DNA of 64,000 bases from Russula earlei (lineage: Eukaryota > Basidiomycota > Agaricomycetes > Russulales > Russulaceae). Location: NCBI GenBank assembly GCA_025769875.1, contig JAGFNK010000095.1, forward strand, positions 62,001-126,000, read 5' to 3'. The notes beneath the pieces were generated by a model that was given only the letters and a program-made list of their open reading frames with translations, did no database searches and was not told the origin of the DNA. Shown in pieces: positions 12,044 to 22,738 of this stretch. Position numbers and translations under genes: made by a program. Each line of letters starts with the position of its first letter. Within the stretch, counting starts at the first letter, position 1.

Positions 12044-13026
12044 ATTTTCGATCCTCTACGTGACAGCGCATAAATAACGTAGTCACTGGTTTAGATAGCA
12101 ACCAAGACGGAGAATTCCGTTAGTCTCATACCTAAAGCCTACAATGGATCTCCTTACACCCCGCTGCTCTTACTGAAATATTAACAGACAAGATGCTTTC
12201 GTACCACAGGATAACGTGTCGTAGATCAAGGACCGCATATTAATTTTTATTTCCGGTTCCGGGGGCCAAACACCTACTCTACCAGTACATCTTCCGTTGA
12301 CTCCGACTTTCATCCCCCGTCTTCCGTCAGCAGCGCACGGCTACAGGATAACCAGAGACCTTGCGTGCAACAAGGAAGGGTCGAATGGTCTCTTTTGCCT
12401 GTTCAGGACGAAACCGCGCAAGGAAGTCGGCAGCGCGGCTAGCCAGCCCTTTTGCTAGTGCTAGGGCCCTCAAAACATACTGCCTAAGACATTGTGAGAA
12501 TGGGCCTCTCTCTATGCAAAGGAAGTAGATGGTTGGCGTACGGACGGGAATGCGATCATCGCCGGGACGGTCTCGACTCGAGGCGAGGATGAGGATGATC
12601 GACCTGGTCGCTGGCACTGGCAGACATCATAAAGAAAGCTCAGGCGGCGAATTCCACCCAACGAACAAAAGCCGTAAACGTGCGAGGGAATCCACGAACG
12701 CCGGGAAGGCTTGAGATCTGTCCGCGCACGGACTCGGAAATGGCTCGGGGCATCGCCGCGGCCAATCCCTCATAAGAGAGAACGCGCGACGACAGATCCT
12801 TGCCTTGAGCACGACCTCGCATGTGGGATCCGTGGCGCTGCCGGTTTCGAAATGACGTTATCCGCACTCGCCGCCAAGGGGAGATCGCGGTAGTGCCGTG
12901 CGGACGAGATGCGCAATTCGGATTGCGACGTGTCGCGAAAACGGTCTGCCGCCGAACTCGGCGCGCATGCGTCAGTGTGCGCGATTCCCGAATGGTGTCA
13001 CCTGAGGCTGGGGGAGATGCCCGGCG
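12044..13026. other. Intergenic, no gene supported
   Basis: Moderately GC-rich sequence with many short overlapping frames on both strands (for example 12327-12617 and 12821-13060). None has a motif, a codon bias or a splice-linked extension. It ends where the 3.45 kb tandem duplication begins. Confidence 0.55.
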
Positions 13027-13606
13027 GGAGGTCGAATATGAATATGTGTCTGCTCGCTAGAAGTTTGGGAACGGCTGTCGTCGAGTCTCTGAGCTTTTCG
13101 GTAGTGCTGGTCATCCACTCGTCCATTCGCAAATGCCAATGGCATGGCATGCGGAGGTTCATCGGTGGATTGAGCGACGAAGACTGAGAAAACGGTCGAG
13201 CAGAGAGGTTTTTGTGAAGCAAAATATGGTACCGTACCTGCCCTGCCAGTGCCTTGACCTGGCGCTCACTGGCAACAAGAACGTCAGCGTCACGACAACT
13301 ATCCTGGGCCGCCTCTCTCCCTCAATTCTAGCTTTGCCATCCAATTTCCAGCAAGTATTAGGTACATAATGTTTTGAACACACCCTGACATTGCCTTTGT
13401 GACTACCACCGAGCAGTGTTTCGTGTTTCGACTAGAGACTTTATTTACCGGTGCTTTGAAAAGTAGAGCACATACGCACAACATCCCCATAGTTGTTGAC
13501 CGTGTCATCGTCGATCCATCGAAATCCCCAGAAATTCTATATCACAGAAGCGTCCTTTGCATCGTCCTCAAGCCCAGACTCTGCACCGGCACGACGACCC
13601 CACATT

Positions 13607-15601
13607 TCATTCGACCCATTTCGCGGTGTCCTCGTACTTCGCTTTCACTTTATACCCTTCACACTTCTCTATTGCGCGTCAAGACGCTTCGGTGGAGCTC
13701 GGGATTGGGAGGCAGGATTCGCCTGGCCCTCAGATGCGGTCTGCCAATGCGCACAGCAACGACCGTTACTGCTGTAACTTGAAGGAGGAAGACAAATACG
13801 CACCTCCATTGCCCGACCCACCGGCCATGTTTATCCTGCCACTTGTAGTACGAAGGGAAAATCTCGATGATCCGCCAAAGCCACCATAATCGACCGTTCT
13901 CGATCTCATCCAGACTCTTCGACAACGCATCGTTGACGTCGAAGGATTCCTCGACGGCCAAAGCATGCGCCTCCGACTCGCCGTCGCTGAGGCCAGTGCG
14001 CGCATGCGCCTTTTTCTCCGAAGGAGAGTGATGCCCCTCGTCGATCACCATCGGCGGCGCGGCGTCCTCGACTACGGTGGCGTCGCTCAATTCGCGCACC
14101 TTTGGATGGCCGGATCTCTCGTTGCGGGATGTTCCACTGTGGAAGCGCAGTGGGGTCGAATAGGACTTCAAATTTCGGGATAAATTCCCTCGCCCCCACG
14201 ATCTCGCGCACCATCCAGCGTAGGGAGAGATTCGACAGAGCGTATTTGTCCGAGTCCTTCGCGTTGCCACCGCCGACGTCTGTGATCAGAAATCGAGTCG
14301 GGAGCGATCCGCACGCAGGCGTGGACGTGGGTGAGAAGCGAAGGGGAGAACATATGCTTGTATACGTACCGGCGTGACATCCCGCGAACCAGACCTCACG
14401 GACGTGTGTCGTGAATCCCGGGTCCTCTACGGAGACGTGGGAGGTATCCCGGGTAGGTTTCAAGTACCTTAATTTGAAGGGATTCAAGAAATTCGCTACC
14501 CTTCTTAGCAGTGGCCGAGTGGGCAGGGGAGGCAGGTCGGGATCGGGTTGGCGATGATATAGGTTGGGACGGAACTTGGCTCGACGCTGTCAACCGCGCG
14601 CCAGATGCCAGTAAATATCACGGGTATATTCATGACATAGCACATACCTCGTCGAGGGATAACGCGTGTCTGAACACCCTGATCATGTCGTTCGAACCCA
14701 CAAATGGAAGCCTTGGACTCCGCAACCATCCCACACTCGCAACAGTGTCCCTGCCACACGCGACACGCGAGCCAACGGTCAGACTAGGTGAGGGTTCACA
14801 TACAATTATGATGGCACGAACCACACGCCGAGGAAATCGATGACCACTTTGCGACCGAAAGTGTTTTTGAACCCATCCGCTAGATGGTCGGATTTACGAG
14901 TCCGGGACTTGAATAGTTTGTACGCGAACGGAATTTGCTCGAAATTGTCTTTCGATAGTAAGCCCACCTAACCGACAGTAAGAAAGCTGCTCGGGATCGC
15001 ATGACTGAATGCGTTATTACCTTGTGCAGCATTCCCGCGAGCGCCCGCGCGGTGTACGCGCCACGGGAGAATCCTTTCGTAAGCAAGCTGTCAGATTGTA
15101 GGGGATTAGGTTTACGAAATGAAAAGCACGGACCGAAGATGCAGATGCTGTCACCCTCGTGGTAATTCTGCATGAGGAACTTGTAGCCCTCGATGATGTG
15201 TTCGGAGAGGTACCACGCGAACCCTTGGTCTAAAAGCCCAGCAACACCGCGGAATATCGGGCTGACGGCGGAAGGTTTGAAGTATGTCCCGATGCCAGCC
15301 TGGTGGGATGCCTCGTTGGTTGGGTTGAGGAGCAGAAGAGGGAAGAAGTGACTACTTTCCTGGTAATAGCACACTTGCAACTTGGGGCAATCTACCCTGA
15401 GAATGGAAAAGAGTCTGATGATGTTCGTATTCTGTGACATGTCAATCAATCGGAACGGTGAGGCCGCAGTAAACACACCTTGTCACAAAATTCGTCACCG
15501 GTGCCATCGAAACAGAGGATGATGTTACGGGAATTGTGAGGCCGGGAGGGAGTGGACGATGGGGACGCCAAGGAGTGGATTTTACTGCTCGTGGCCGTCA
15601 T
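13607..15601 (-). pseudogene. DUF2235 alpha/beta hydrolase (Tle1-like fold), unit A copy, frameshifted
   Basis: Start ATG 15601. The NIILCFDGTG motif opens the DUF2235 fold, then comes the nucleophile elbow GFSRGAYTAR after an intron, then LGVW/DTVASVG (catalytic Asp), HALSLDE and EVWFAGCHADVGGG (catalytic His). Fungal members are presumed serine hydrolases of unknown substrate. Compared with unit B, this copy has an extra base at about 14100, which shifts the frame just after REIRPSK, and another at about 13674 near the end. Two changes 420 bases apart garble the segment between them. The segment 15300-15359, an intron in relatives that I recall, begins GAAAGT instead of GTAAGT; here it is 60 nt and open in frame, so it could be read through as 20 extra residues. 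I call it a probable pseudogene. Indel errors in the assembly are the alternative. Confidence 0.8.
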
Positions 15602-16423
15602 GATAACGAATGAATGGTATCGGTAGCGAACCAAGTCCTTATGTAGGCCCCGGAGCTGGTACCGTAGGCCAGATGATCATCCGGAAGGAGGAGGCGCACA
15701 TAGATTGCGCACGCTCACGGCGCAGACCTGAACCCGTTCGAGGCAAGATGATGGCAGGCCGACGTCATTTGTTGCGGAATTCTCTCCCTCTTTGACCAGC
15801 GAGGTTCTGCATTGATGTCGACGCGTCCCTTATTTGCAGATGAGTGAATAGGGCTGACGACGTGGCCGTACATTTTGACGTTGACGGTGACATCTTGCCC
15901 GCCCTGTTAACCGCCGTGGGATGACAGCAAGTGCGCACAGCACCGCGTTTTGCGGATCGCGAGGGACGGCATCAAATATCAATATCACACATCCGCGGGC
16001 CACCGGCACGCCTTTGACGCCGACTTGCTCTGATCCGTCCATCGAGACCAAGGGCGAAGGGGGTACGAGGGTACCTGCCAAACCAGCCATCGAATCTGAA
16101 CTGCTATGGTAATCCTCGAACCCTCATCGTGCATCGAATTGCCTGTGCGGCCGCAGCCCGCTTCGCTTCTCTTCCTTGCGTGGCGTCTCTGTTGATTGCA
16201 GGGTAATATTCGCCAGAACCCTCGAGACACGACCACGACACTAACCGCCTGCACGCGGAGTCTGCGCTTCAAACGAATCCCTTTTCGCGAGCCCTCCCCC
16301 CATCAAAGAAAAAAAAAAAAGGGTAGCTGAATCATCCTCATCGAGGAATCGTTCGAGTTGATGACCCGGCTTCTTCGCAACGTGGCAAACCCTGCTGGGC
16401 TGGGCGAGCGGTCATCCAGCCCC

Positions 16424-16480
16424 ATAAAAGACGTTGACCGAACTATCCCCATCTCCATCCAGTTCCTTTCCTTTCTATTC
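16424..16480 (+). promoter_or_regulatory. Orphan copy of the Kre9-like gene promoter (TATA box and pyrimidine leader)
   Basis: ATAAAAG at 16424-16430 and the CT-rich stretch after it match 19921-19976, which lies just before the secreted-protein gene at 20032. In unit A the sequence switches at 16481 into the start of unit B, so this core promoter has no gene behind it. Confidence 0.6.
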
Positions 16481-19400
16481 GGAGGTCGAATATGTGTCTG
16501 CTGGCTAGTAGTTTGGGAACGGCTGTCGTCGAGTCTCTTCACTTTTCAGCAGTGCTGATCATCCACTCGTCAATTTGCAAATGCCAATTGCATGGCATGC
16601 GGAGGTTCATCGGTGGATTGAGCGACGAAGACTGAGAAACGGTCGAGCAGAGAGGATTTTTGTGAAGCAAAATATGGTACCGTACCTCAGGCTGCCCTGC
16701 CAGTGCCTTGACCTGGCGGCGTTCACTGGCAACATGAACATCAGCGTCAGCGTCACGACGACTATCTTGAGTCGCCTCTTTCCCTCAAATCTAGCTTTGC
16801 CATCCAAGGTCCAGCAAGTAATAGGTTCATTCCTGTACATTATGTTTGGAACACACCCTGACATTACCTTTGTGGCTACCACCGAGCAGTGTTTCGTGTT
16901 TTCGACCAGACGTTATTCCCTGAAAAGTAGCGTACATATGCACAATATCCCCATAGGTGTTGACCGTGTCATCGTCGATCCATCGAAATCCCCAGATATT
17001 ATATATCACAGAAGCGTCCTTTGCATCGTCCTCAAGCCCAGACTCTGCACCGGCACGACGACCCCACATTTCATTCGACCCATTTCGCGGTGTCCTCGTA
17101 CTTCGCTTTCACTTTATACCCATCATACTTCTCTATGCGCGTCAAGACGCTTCGGTGGAGCTCGGGATTGGGAGGCAGGATTCGCCTGGCCCTCAGATGC
17201 GGTCTGCCGATGCGCACAGCAACGACCGTTACTGCAGTAACTTGAAGGGGGAAGACAAATACGCACCTCCATTGCCCGACCCACCGGCCATGTTTATCCT
17301 GCCACTTGTAGTACGAAGGGAAAATCTCGATGATCCGCCAAAGCCACCATAATCGACCGTTCTCGATCTCATCCAGACTCTTCGACAACGCATCGTTGAC
17401 GTCGAAGGATTCCTCGACGGCCAAAGCATGCGCCTCCGACTCGCCGTCGCTGAGGCCAGTGCGCGCATGCGCCTTTTTCTCCGAAGGAGAGTGATGCCCC
17501 TCGTCGATCACCGTCGGCGGCGCGACGTCCTCGACTACGGTGGCGTCGCTCAATTCGCGCACTTTGGATGGCCGGATCTCTCGTTGCGGGATGTTCCACT
17601 GTGAAAGCGCAGTGGGGTCGAATAGGACTTCAAATTTCGGGATAAATTCCCTCGCCCCCACGATCTCGCGCACCATCCAGCGTAAGGAGAGATTCGACAG
17701 AGCGTATTTGTCCGAGTCCTTCGCGTTGCCACCGCCGACGTCTGTGATCAGAAATCGAGTCGGGAGCGATCCGCACGCAGGCGTGGACGTGGGTGAGAAG
17801 CGAAGGGGAGAACATATGCTTGTATACGTACCCGAATGACTTCCCGCGAACCAGACCTCACGGACGTGCGTCGTGAATCCTGGGTCCTCTACGGAGACAT
17901 GGGAGGTATCCAGGGTTTGTTTCAAGTACCTTACTTTGAAGGGATTCAAGAAATTCACTATCCTCTTTAGCAGTGGCTGAGTGGGAAGGGGAGGCAGGTC
18001 AGGGATCGGGTTGGTGATGATATAGGTTGGGACGGAACTTGGCGCGACGCTGTCAACCGCGCGCCAGATGCCAGTAAATATCACGGGTGTATTCATGACA
18101 TGTCACATACCTCGTCGAGTGATAACGCGTGTCTGAACACCCTGATCGTGTCGTTCGAACCCACAAATGGAAGTTCTGGACTCCGTAACCATCCCACACT
18201 CGCAACAGTGTCCCTGCGACACGCGAGCCAACGGTCAGACTAGGTGACGTGTTCACATACAATTATGATGGCACGAACCACACGCCGAGGAAATCGATGA
18301 CCACTTTGCGACCGAAAGTGTTTTTGAACTGACCTGCCATATGGTCGGATTCACGAGTCCGGGACTTGAATAGTTTGTACTGCAAACGGAATTTGCTCGA
18401 AATTATCTTTCGATAGTAAGCCCACCTAACCGACAGTAAGAAAGCTGCTCGGGATCGCATGACTGAATGCGTTATTACCTTGTGCAGCATTCCCGCGAGC
18501 ACCCGCGCGGTGTACGCGCCACGGGAGAATCCTTTCGTAAGCAAGCTGTCAGATTGTAGGGGATTAGGTTTACGAAATGAAAAGCACGGACCGAAGATGC
18601 AGATGCTGTCCCCCTCGTGGTAATTCTGCATGAGGAACGTGTAGCCATCGATGATGTGTTCGGAGAGGTACCACGCGAACCCTTGGTCTAAAAGCTGAGC
18701 AACACCGCGGAATATCGGGCTGACGGCAGAAGGCTTGAAATATGTCCCGATGCCAGCCTGGATGATGCCTCGTTGGTTGGGTTGAGGAGCAGAAGAGGGA
18801 ATAATGACTACTTTCCTGGTAATAGCACACTTGCAACTTGGGGCAATCTACCCTGAGAATGGAAAAGAGCCTGACGATGTTCGTATTCTGTGGCATGTCA
18901 ATCAATCGGAACGGTGAGGCCGCAGTAAACACACCTTGTCACAAAATTCGTTACCGGTGCCATCGAAACAGAGGATGATGTTACGGGAATTGTGAGGCCG
19001 GGAGGGAGTGGACGATGGGGACGCCAGGGAGTGGATTTTACTGCTCGTGGCCGTCATGATAACGAATGAATGGTCTCAATAGCGAACCAAGTCCTTATTG
19101 TAGGCCCCAGGCGCCTGGGCCCCGGAGCTGGTACCGTAGGCCAGATGATCACCCGGAAGGAGGAGGCGCACTACATAGTTAGAATAGCACGAACACGGCG
19201 CAGACCTGAACCAACCCATTCGAGGCAAGATGATGGCAGGCCCACCGTCGAGTGTGAATCATGTGACTGAATTTATTGCGGGGATTCTCTCCCACTTTTG
19301 ACCCGCTCTATCCAGCCGAGATTCTGCATTGATGTCGACGCGTCCCTTGTTTGACCGGATGAGTGGTGGCCGTACATTCTGACGTTGATCTTGCCCGCCC

Positions 19401-19976
19401 TATTAACCGTGGGATGACAGCAACACCGCATTAGGCGGATGAGGGACAGCTCAAGCCTAATCACACATCCGCGGGCCACGCCTTTGACGCCGACTTGCTC
19501 TCCTCTGTCCATCGAGGCCAAGGGCGAAGGGGGTACCCAGGGAACCAGCCATCGAATCTGAACTGCTATGGTAATCCTCGAACCCCCATCGTGCATCGAA
19601 TTGCCTGTGCGGCCGCAGCCCGCTTCGCTTCTCTTCCCTGCGTGGCGTCTCTGTTGATTGCAGGATAATGTTCGCCAGATTATGTTTGTCCCCCCCAACC
19701 GTTACCCTCGAGACACAACCAGGACGCTAACCGCCTGCACGCGGAGTCTGCGCTTCGAATGAATCCCAGTTCGCGAGCCCTCTCCGGCTCCTCCCCATCA
19801 AACGGAAAAAGGGTAGCTGAATCATCCTCATTCAGGAATCGTTCGAGTTGATGACCCGGCTTCGGCTTCTTTCACAACGTGGCAAGCCCTGCTGGGCGAG
19901 GCGAGCGGTCATCCAGCCCCATAAAAGACGTTGACCGAACTATCCCCATCCCCATCCATTCCTTTCCTTTCCATTC
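16481..19976. repeat. Tandem duplication, unit B (3.50 kb)
   Basis: Second unit of the tandem pair. Its left end repeats GGAGGTCGAATATG. Its right end (TTCCTTTCCTTTCCATTC) lies 55 bases before the start codon of the Kre9-like gene, so the original right-hand breakpoint fell in that gene's 5' leader. Confidence 0.9.
17071..19057 (-). CDS. DUF2235 alpha/beta hydrolase, unit B copy, doubtful integrity
   Basis: Start ATG 19057. Exon 1 is 18935-19057 and exon 2 is 18816-18887 (ending YYQ). Later parts carry GFSRGAYTARVLAGM, the D of GVWDTVASVG, HALSLDE and a GSHSDVGGG histidine motif in which the usual GCH is GSH. From about 18096 to the stop at 17071 the frame is open without the indels of unit A, ending KAKYEDTAKWVE. 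Two problems remain. The expected intron 18758-18815 begins GAAAGT, is 58 nt and cannot be read through in frame. An extra base near 18381 shifts the frame after QIPFA, unless the exon starts at an alternative acceptor (TTTGCAG at 18381-18387) that skips 15 codons. It may be a functional gene with unusual splicing or a second pseudogene. Confidence 0.7.
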
Positions 19977-20031
19977 CCCTCCTCATCCCTCATATCTCCC
20001 TTCCCTTTCGTTTTTCTCGACCCCTTCGGCG
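19921..20031 (+). promoter_or_regulatory. Core promoter of Kre9-like gene, copy 2
   Basis: A TATA-like ATAAAAG at 19921-19927 is followed by a pyrimidine-rich leader reaching the ATG at 20032. The spacing of about 105 bases suits a fungal core promoter. The first half is duplicated at 16424-16480. Confidence 0.55.
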
Positions 20032-20562
20032 ATGCAGCTCTTCACCGCACTTCTCTCAGTTCTCGCCCTCGCTTCCTCCACGACCGCCTCGCCCGTCGAA
20101 CGTAGCGACCTCATCGTCGTCACGCCCGCCATCACATCTCCCACCAAAGGATCAACCTGGAAAATCGCCTCCAACCAGTTCGTCAAGTGGGACACGTCCC
20201 GCATCCCACCGAGTGCCAGCAACCAGACGGGCACCATCCTACTTGGTTTCTACAACGGAACCCGATCCGAGAATTTGGACGTCGGTAAGCATCGCTGACA
20301 CCCGTTTGGTGATGTCGGCATCATCGTCGCTCACCTTGTGCCCTTCCCTGTGCTTGTCAAGACCACCCGCTTGCACAGGGCTTCAAGCTGACCACTGGGA
20401 GCCAAGTCGTCACTGTACCAAACGTTCCTCATAGGACCACCTATTTCGTCGTTCGTAAGTGAAATGTAGCCCTTCTTGTTATACATCTTCCTTAACGTGC
20501 CATCTGTCATAGTGGTTGGCGATAGTGGCGACAGTTCTCCCGAGTTCACCATCTCGCAATAG
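20032..20562 (+). CDS. Kre9/Knh1-like small secreted protein, copy 2
   Basis: Exons 20032-20284, 20362-20454 and 20513-20562 encode 131 residues; the introns are 77 and 58 nt. An N-terminal signal (MQLFTALLSVLALASSTTAS) is followed by VVTPAITSPTKGSTWKI, a Kre9/Knh1 strand TWKIASNQFVKW, GTILLGFYNG and a final strand SPEFTISQ at the stop. The second and third junctions fall exactly where they do in copy 1 at 2954-3546; copy 1 has one extra 5' intron. There is no GPI signal, so a soluble secreted or cell-wall protein is likely. Its upstream region carries the edge of the tandem duplication. Confidence 0.87.
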
Positions 20563-20895
20563 TGTAGAGGCGATTCTCCCCTTGACATGGACATGCCTGA
20601 CTACGGACCTCGAACACTGGACTTTTGTTGTAAACTTACACAATCTTTTGCTCTGACCATTCAAACCGTGGACTACTGGTTCCAGACACGCCTATCGTAG
20701 CATTTGTTTTTAAATACGCACATGTCCCTCGATGGCACTCGTGGATGACGCCTCCGGGTATTATATTCGGGAGATTGATATACATGATGCCTGTGCGGCT
20801 GTGCCACAATAAGAGGAGCACGGAGAAGCATTCCTTAGTGATCAGAAAATAGGGACTGTATACCAAGGTGGCCATGTGGAATGGCATCGAACACG
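20563..20895. other. Convergent intergenic region
   Basis: 3' flanks of the Kre9-like gene and the EBP gene. No gene is seen. Confidence 0.6.
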
Positions 20896-22030
20896 TCATT
20901 CCGCCTTGCGCAGCTTTCCAGCCTGAGCGGAGCGCAGAGAACCCGCGATATGCGTGTACGAGTCGTACATGAGCCAGAGGGGAATGATGACCCAGCTAGA
21001 TGAGGCCCAAGGTCAACGCGGTGCAGAAAACCGATTCGTAAAGGGCTCACAGGATGTTCATGAACTGCACAACATATACAAGTGCACAATCATTCCGTCA
21101 CATTGTCCGCAGGACGGAGCAAGAGGGGGGGACGGGGACGCACCACGAGGTATACCCAGAAGAAGAGCGCGTTGGACGTGTCGAGGCTCGGGCTTCCTGT
21201 GAGCCATTCGGGGCAAAACGTCATCCATCTACGAAAACCAAGGGAGGATCCATCAGCGCACAAGCACGGAGTCACCCCTCCATCGCGTCACGATCCGCGC
21301 ACGACGTGTGCTTCGGTTCGGACCGCAAGAAGGGGGGAAAGGGGAGAAAACAAGCGACGGAAAAGGTGAAGCTCTCCCGACGTACCCGCCGTAAAGCTCG
21401 GCCGTGCAGAGCACGACGATCCAGTAATGCCGCGCGGGGTCGCGCCTCACGATCTGGTACACGATGAGCATCGCGAGCGGCGAGGCGCCGAACACGGTCA
21501 GCAGCTCGAGCGAGACGACCGTCGGGTCTGCGGTGCCCCAGCGCGCGTCGGCGGCGACATATTCGCGCCCTGCATAACCAACGCACGCACGCACGCACGC
21601 ACGTGTCGACGTCAGCACAGGGAGGCGTTGAAATGAGCGAGAGGGAGGGAGGGAAGAGACGCAAGTCGGGGCTGGTTGCGAGGCGGGACGGAACGGAACG
21701 TACACATCTCCGCGAACACGCCCGAGGACGTGTTGACGGTCCGCCCAAAGACGGACATGGCGATGAAGGAGCCCTCGATGATGACGTGGATGAGCGCGTC
21801 GAACGTCTGTTTTCATGCTTTCGTTTTCGTTTCGCTTTGTGTGAGGGACGGGGGTCACGTACGAGCCAGATGAAAGCGACGCGGTCCTGCCAGCGCGCGT
21901 CTTTCGGGAGCAGCGTGCGCGCGGCGGTCCTCGCCAGGACGGCGAGGCCCGCGACGACGGCAAGGGAGTACGCAGACTTTGCGGTGAAGACTGACGACGG
22001 TGGGGGCGTTAGTATGGTTGGCTCGGACAT
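20896..22030 (-). CDS. EBP-type sterol delta8-delta7 isomerase (EXPERA domain)
   Basis: Exons 21863-22030, 21704-21806, 21386-21569, 21144-21228, 21051-21064 and 20996-20896 encode 217 residues, all phases consistent. The introns are 56, 134, 157, 79 and 55 nt; exon 5 is only 14 nt. Four to five membrane helices are visible. EBP-family landmarks are in order: DALIHVIIEGSF (His and Glu of the active site), KDARWG/ADARWG, SLELLTVFG (Glu), LCTAELYGGWMTFCPEWL, and FMNILWVIIPLW (Asn and Trp). The enzyme shifts the sterol C8 double bond in the ER membrane. Many fungi instead use the unrelated Erg2, so this may act beside it or in a related EXPERA role. Intron 2 contains an (ACGC)n microsatellite at about 21582-21602. 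Start ATG 22030. Confidence 0.9.
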
Positions 22031-22738
22031 CGTCGTTCACAAAGGTCAGTGAGAGTCAGGCCTGTGAGGTGTCAGGTAACGGGCGAGGGCGAGGAAGCGG
22101 CCTGACGCCACCGCTGCCCCCACGTATTTCCGTCACCGTAACTCCGTAATCCTACTAGGCTAATTCTACGCTACGCTCTGTGTCGGTTCAAAGATAAAAC
22201 AACGTCGCACTCGAGAGCCGGCTTAGGCCCCGACTGACCGTGCACTGCCACTAGTATTGCCTTGCAGGGCCTTCATGGAACAATGACACGCTGTGCCTTT
22301 GTTCACACCGGGACAAGTATGGGCCTGGACGCGAAGCCCTCCTTGCTCCGGTCACGCTATTGTCTTCCTGATTTATCCAAATCTCGAGCCACCAATCAAT
22401 GCATAGGCATGGTAAATCTCTGTCTTGTCTATATCGCACCTGCGTCGCATCCGCAGGCTGAAACACTGACACTGGAATCCCAGCCCAACTCCAAGCCCTT
22501 GTCTGATCCACTGTCCTAAGCTCTCGCATCCCGACCACAGAGAATCGCCCTCCTGCTAACATCTGCGGGGTTCTCGGGGTGGCGATGATGATGGCGTTGA
22601 TAATGATAAACATCGTGAGCTCCGACCGAAGCGGACTGGCTTATCTGAGACTAGGAACCTACAAAGAAGAAAACTGAAAATGCAGTGCCATCCTCCTCGC
22701 AGAGTAGATTAGCAGATCAGGCCTTTCAGGTCTACCCG
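22031..22738. other. Intergenic, no gene supported
   Basis: 5' region of the EBP gene and 3' region of SGF29. A minus-strand frame at 22251-22613 has no motif and no splice-linked partner. Confidence 0.55.

Larger units (their letters stand above)
13027..16480. repeat. Tandem duplication, unit A (3.45 kb)
   Basis: From GGAGGTCGAATATG at 13027 to CTTTCTATTC at 16480 the sequence is collinear with 16481-19976. The two units differ by scattered substitutions and small indels. Each holds one DUF2235 gene (minus) plus its flanks. Unit A also includes a second copy of the promoter of the secreted-protein gene that follows unit B. Confidence 0.9.

Noticed and set aside
21427..22052. 149- and 69-codon plus-strand frames opposite the EBP gene
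   Set aside because: GC-rich antisense shadows; the minus strand splices into a full EXPERA protein.
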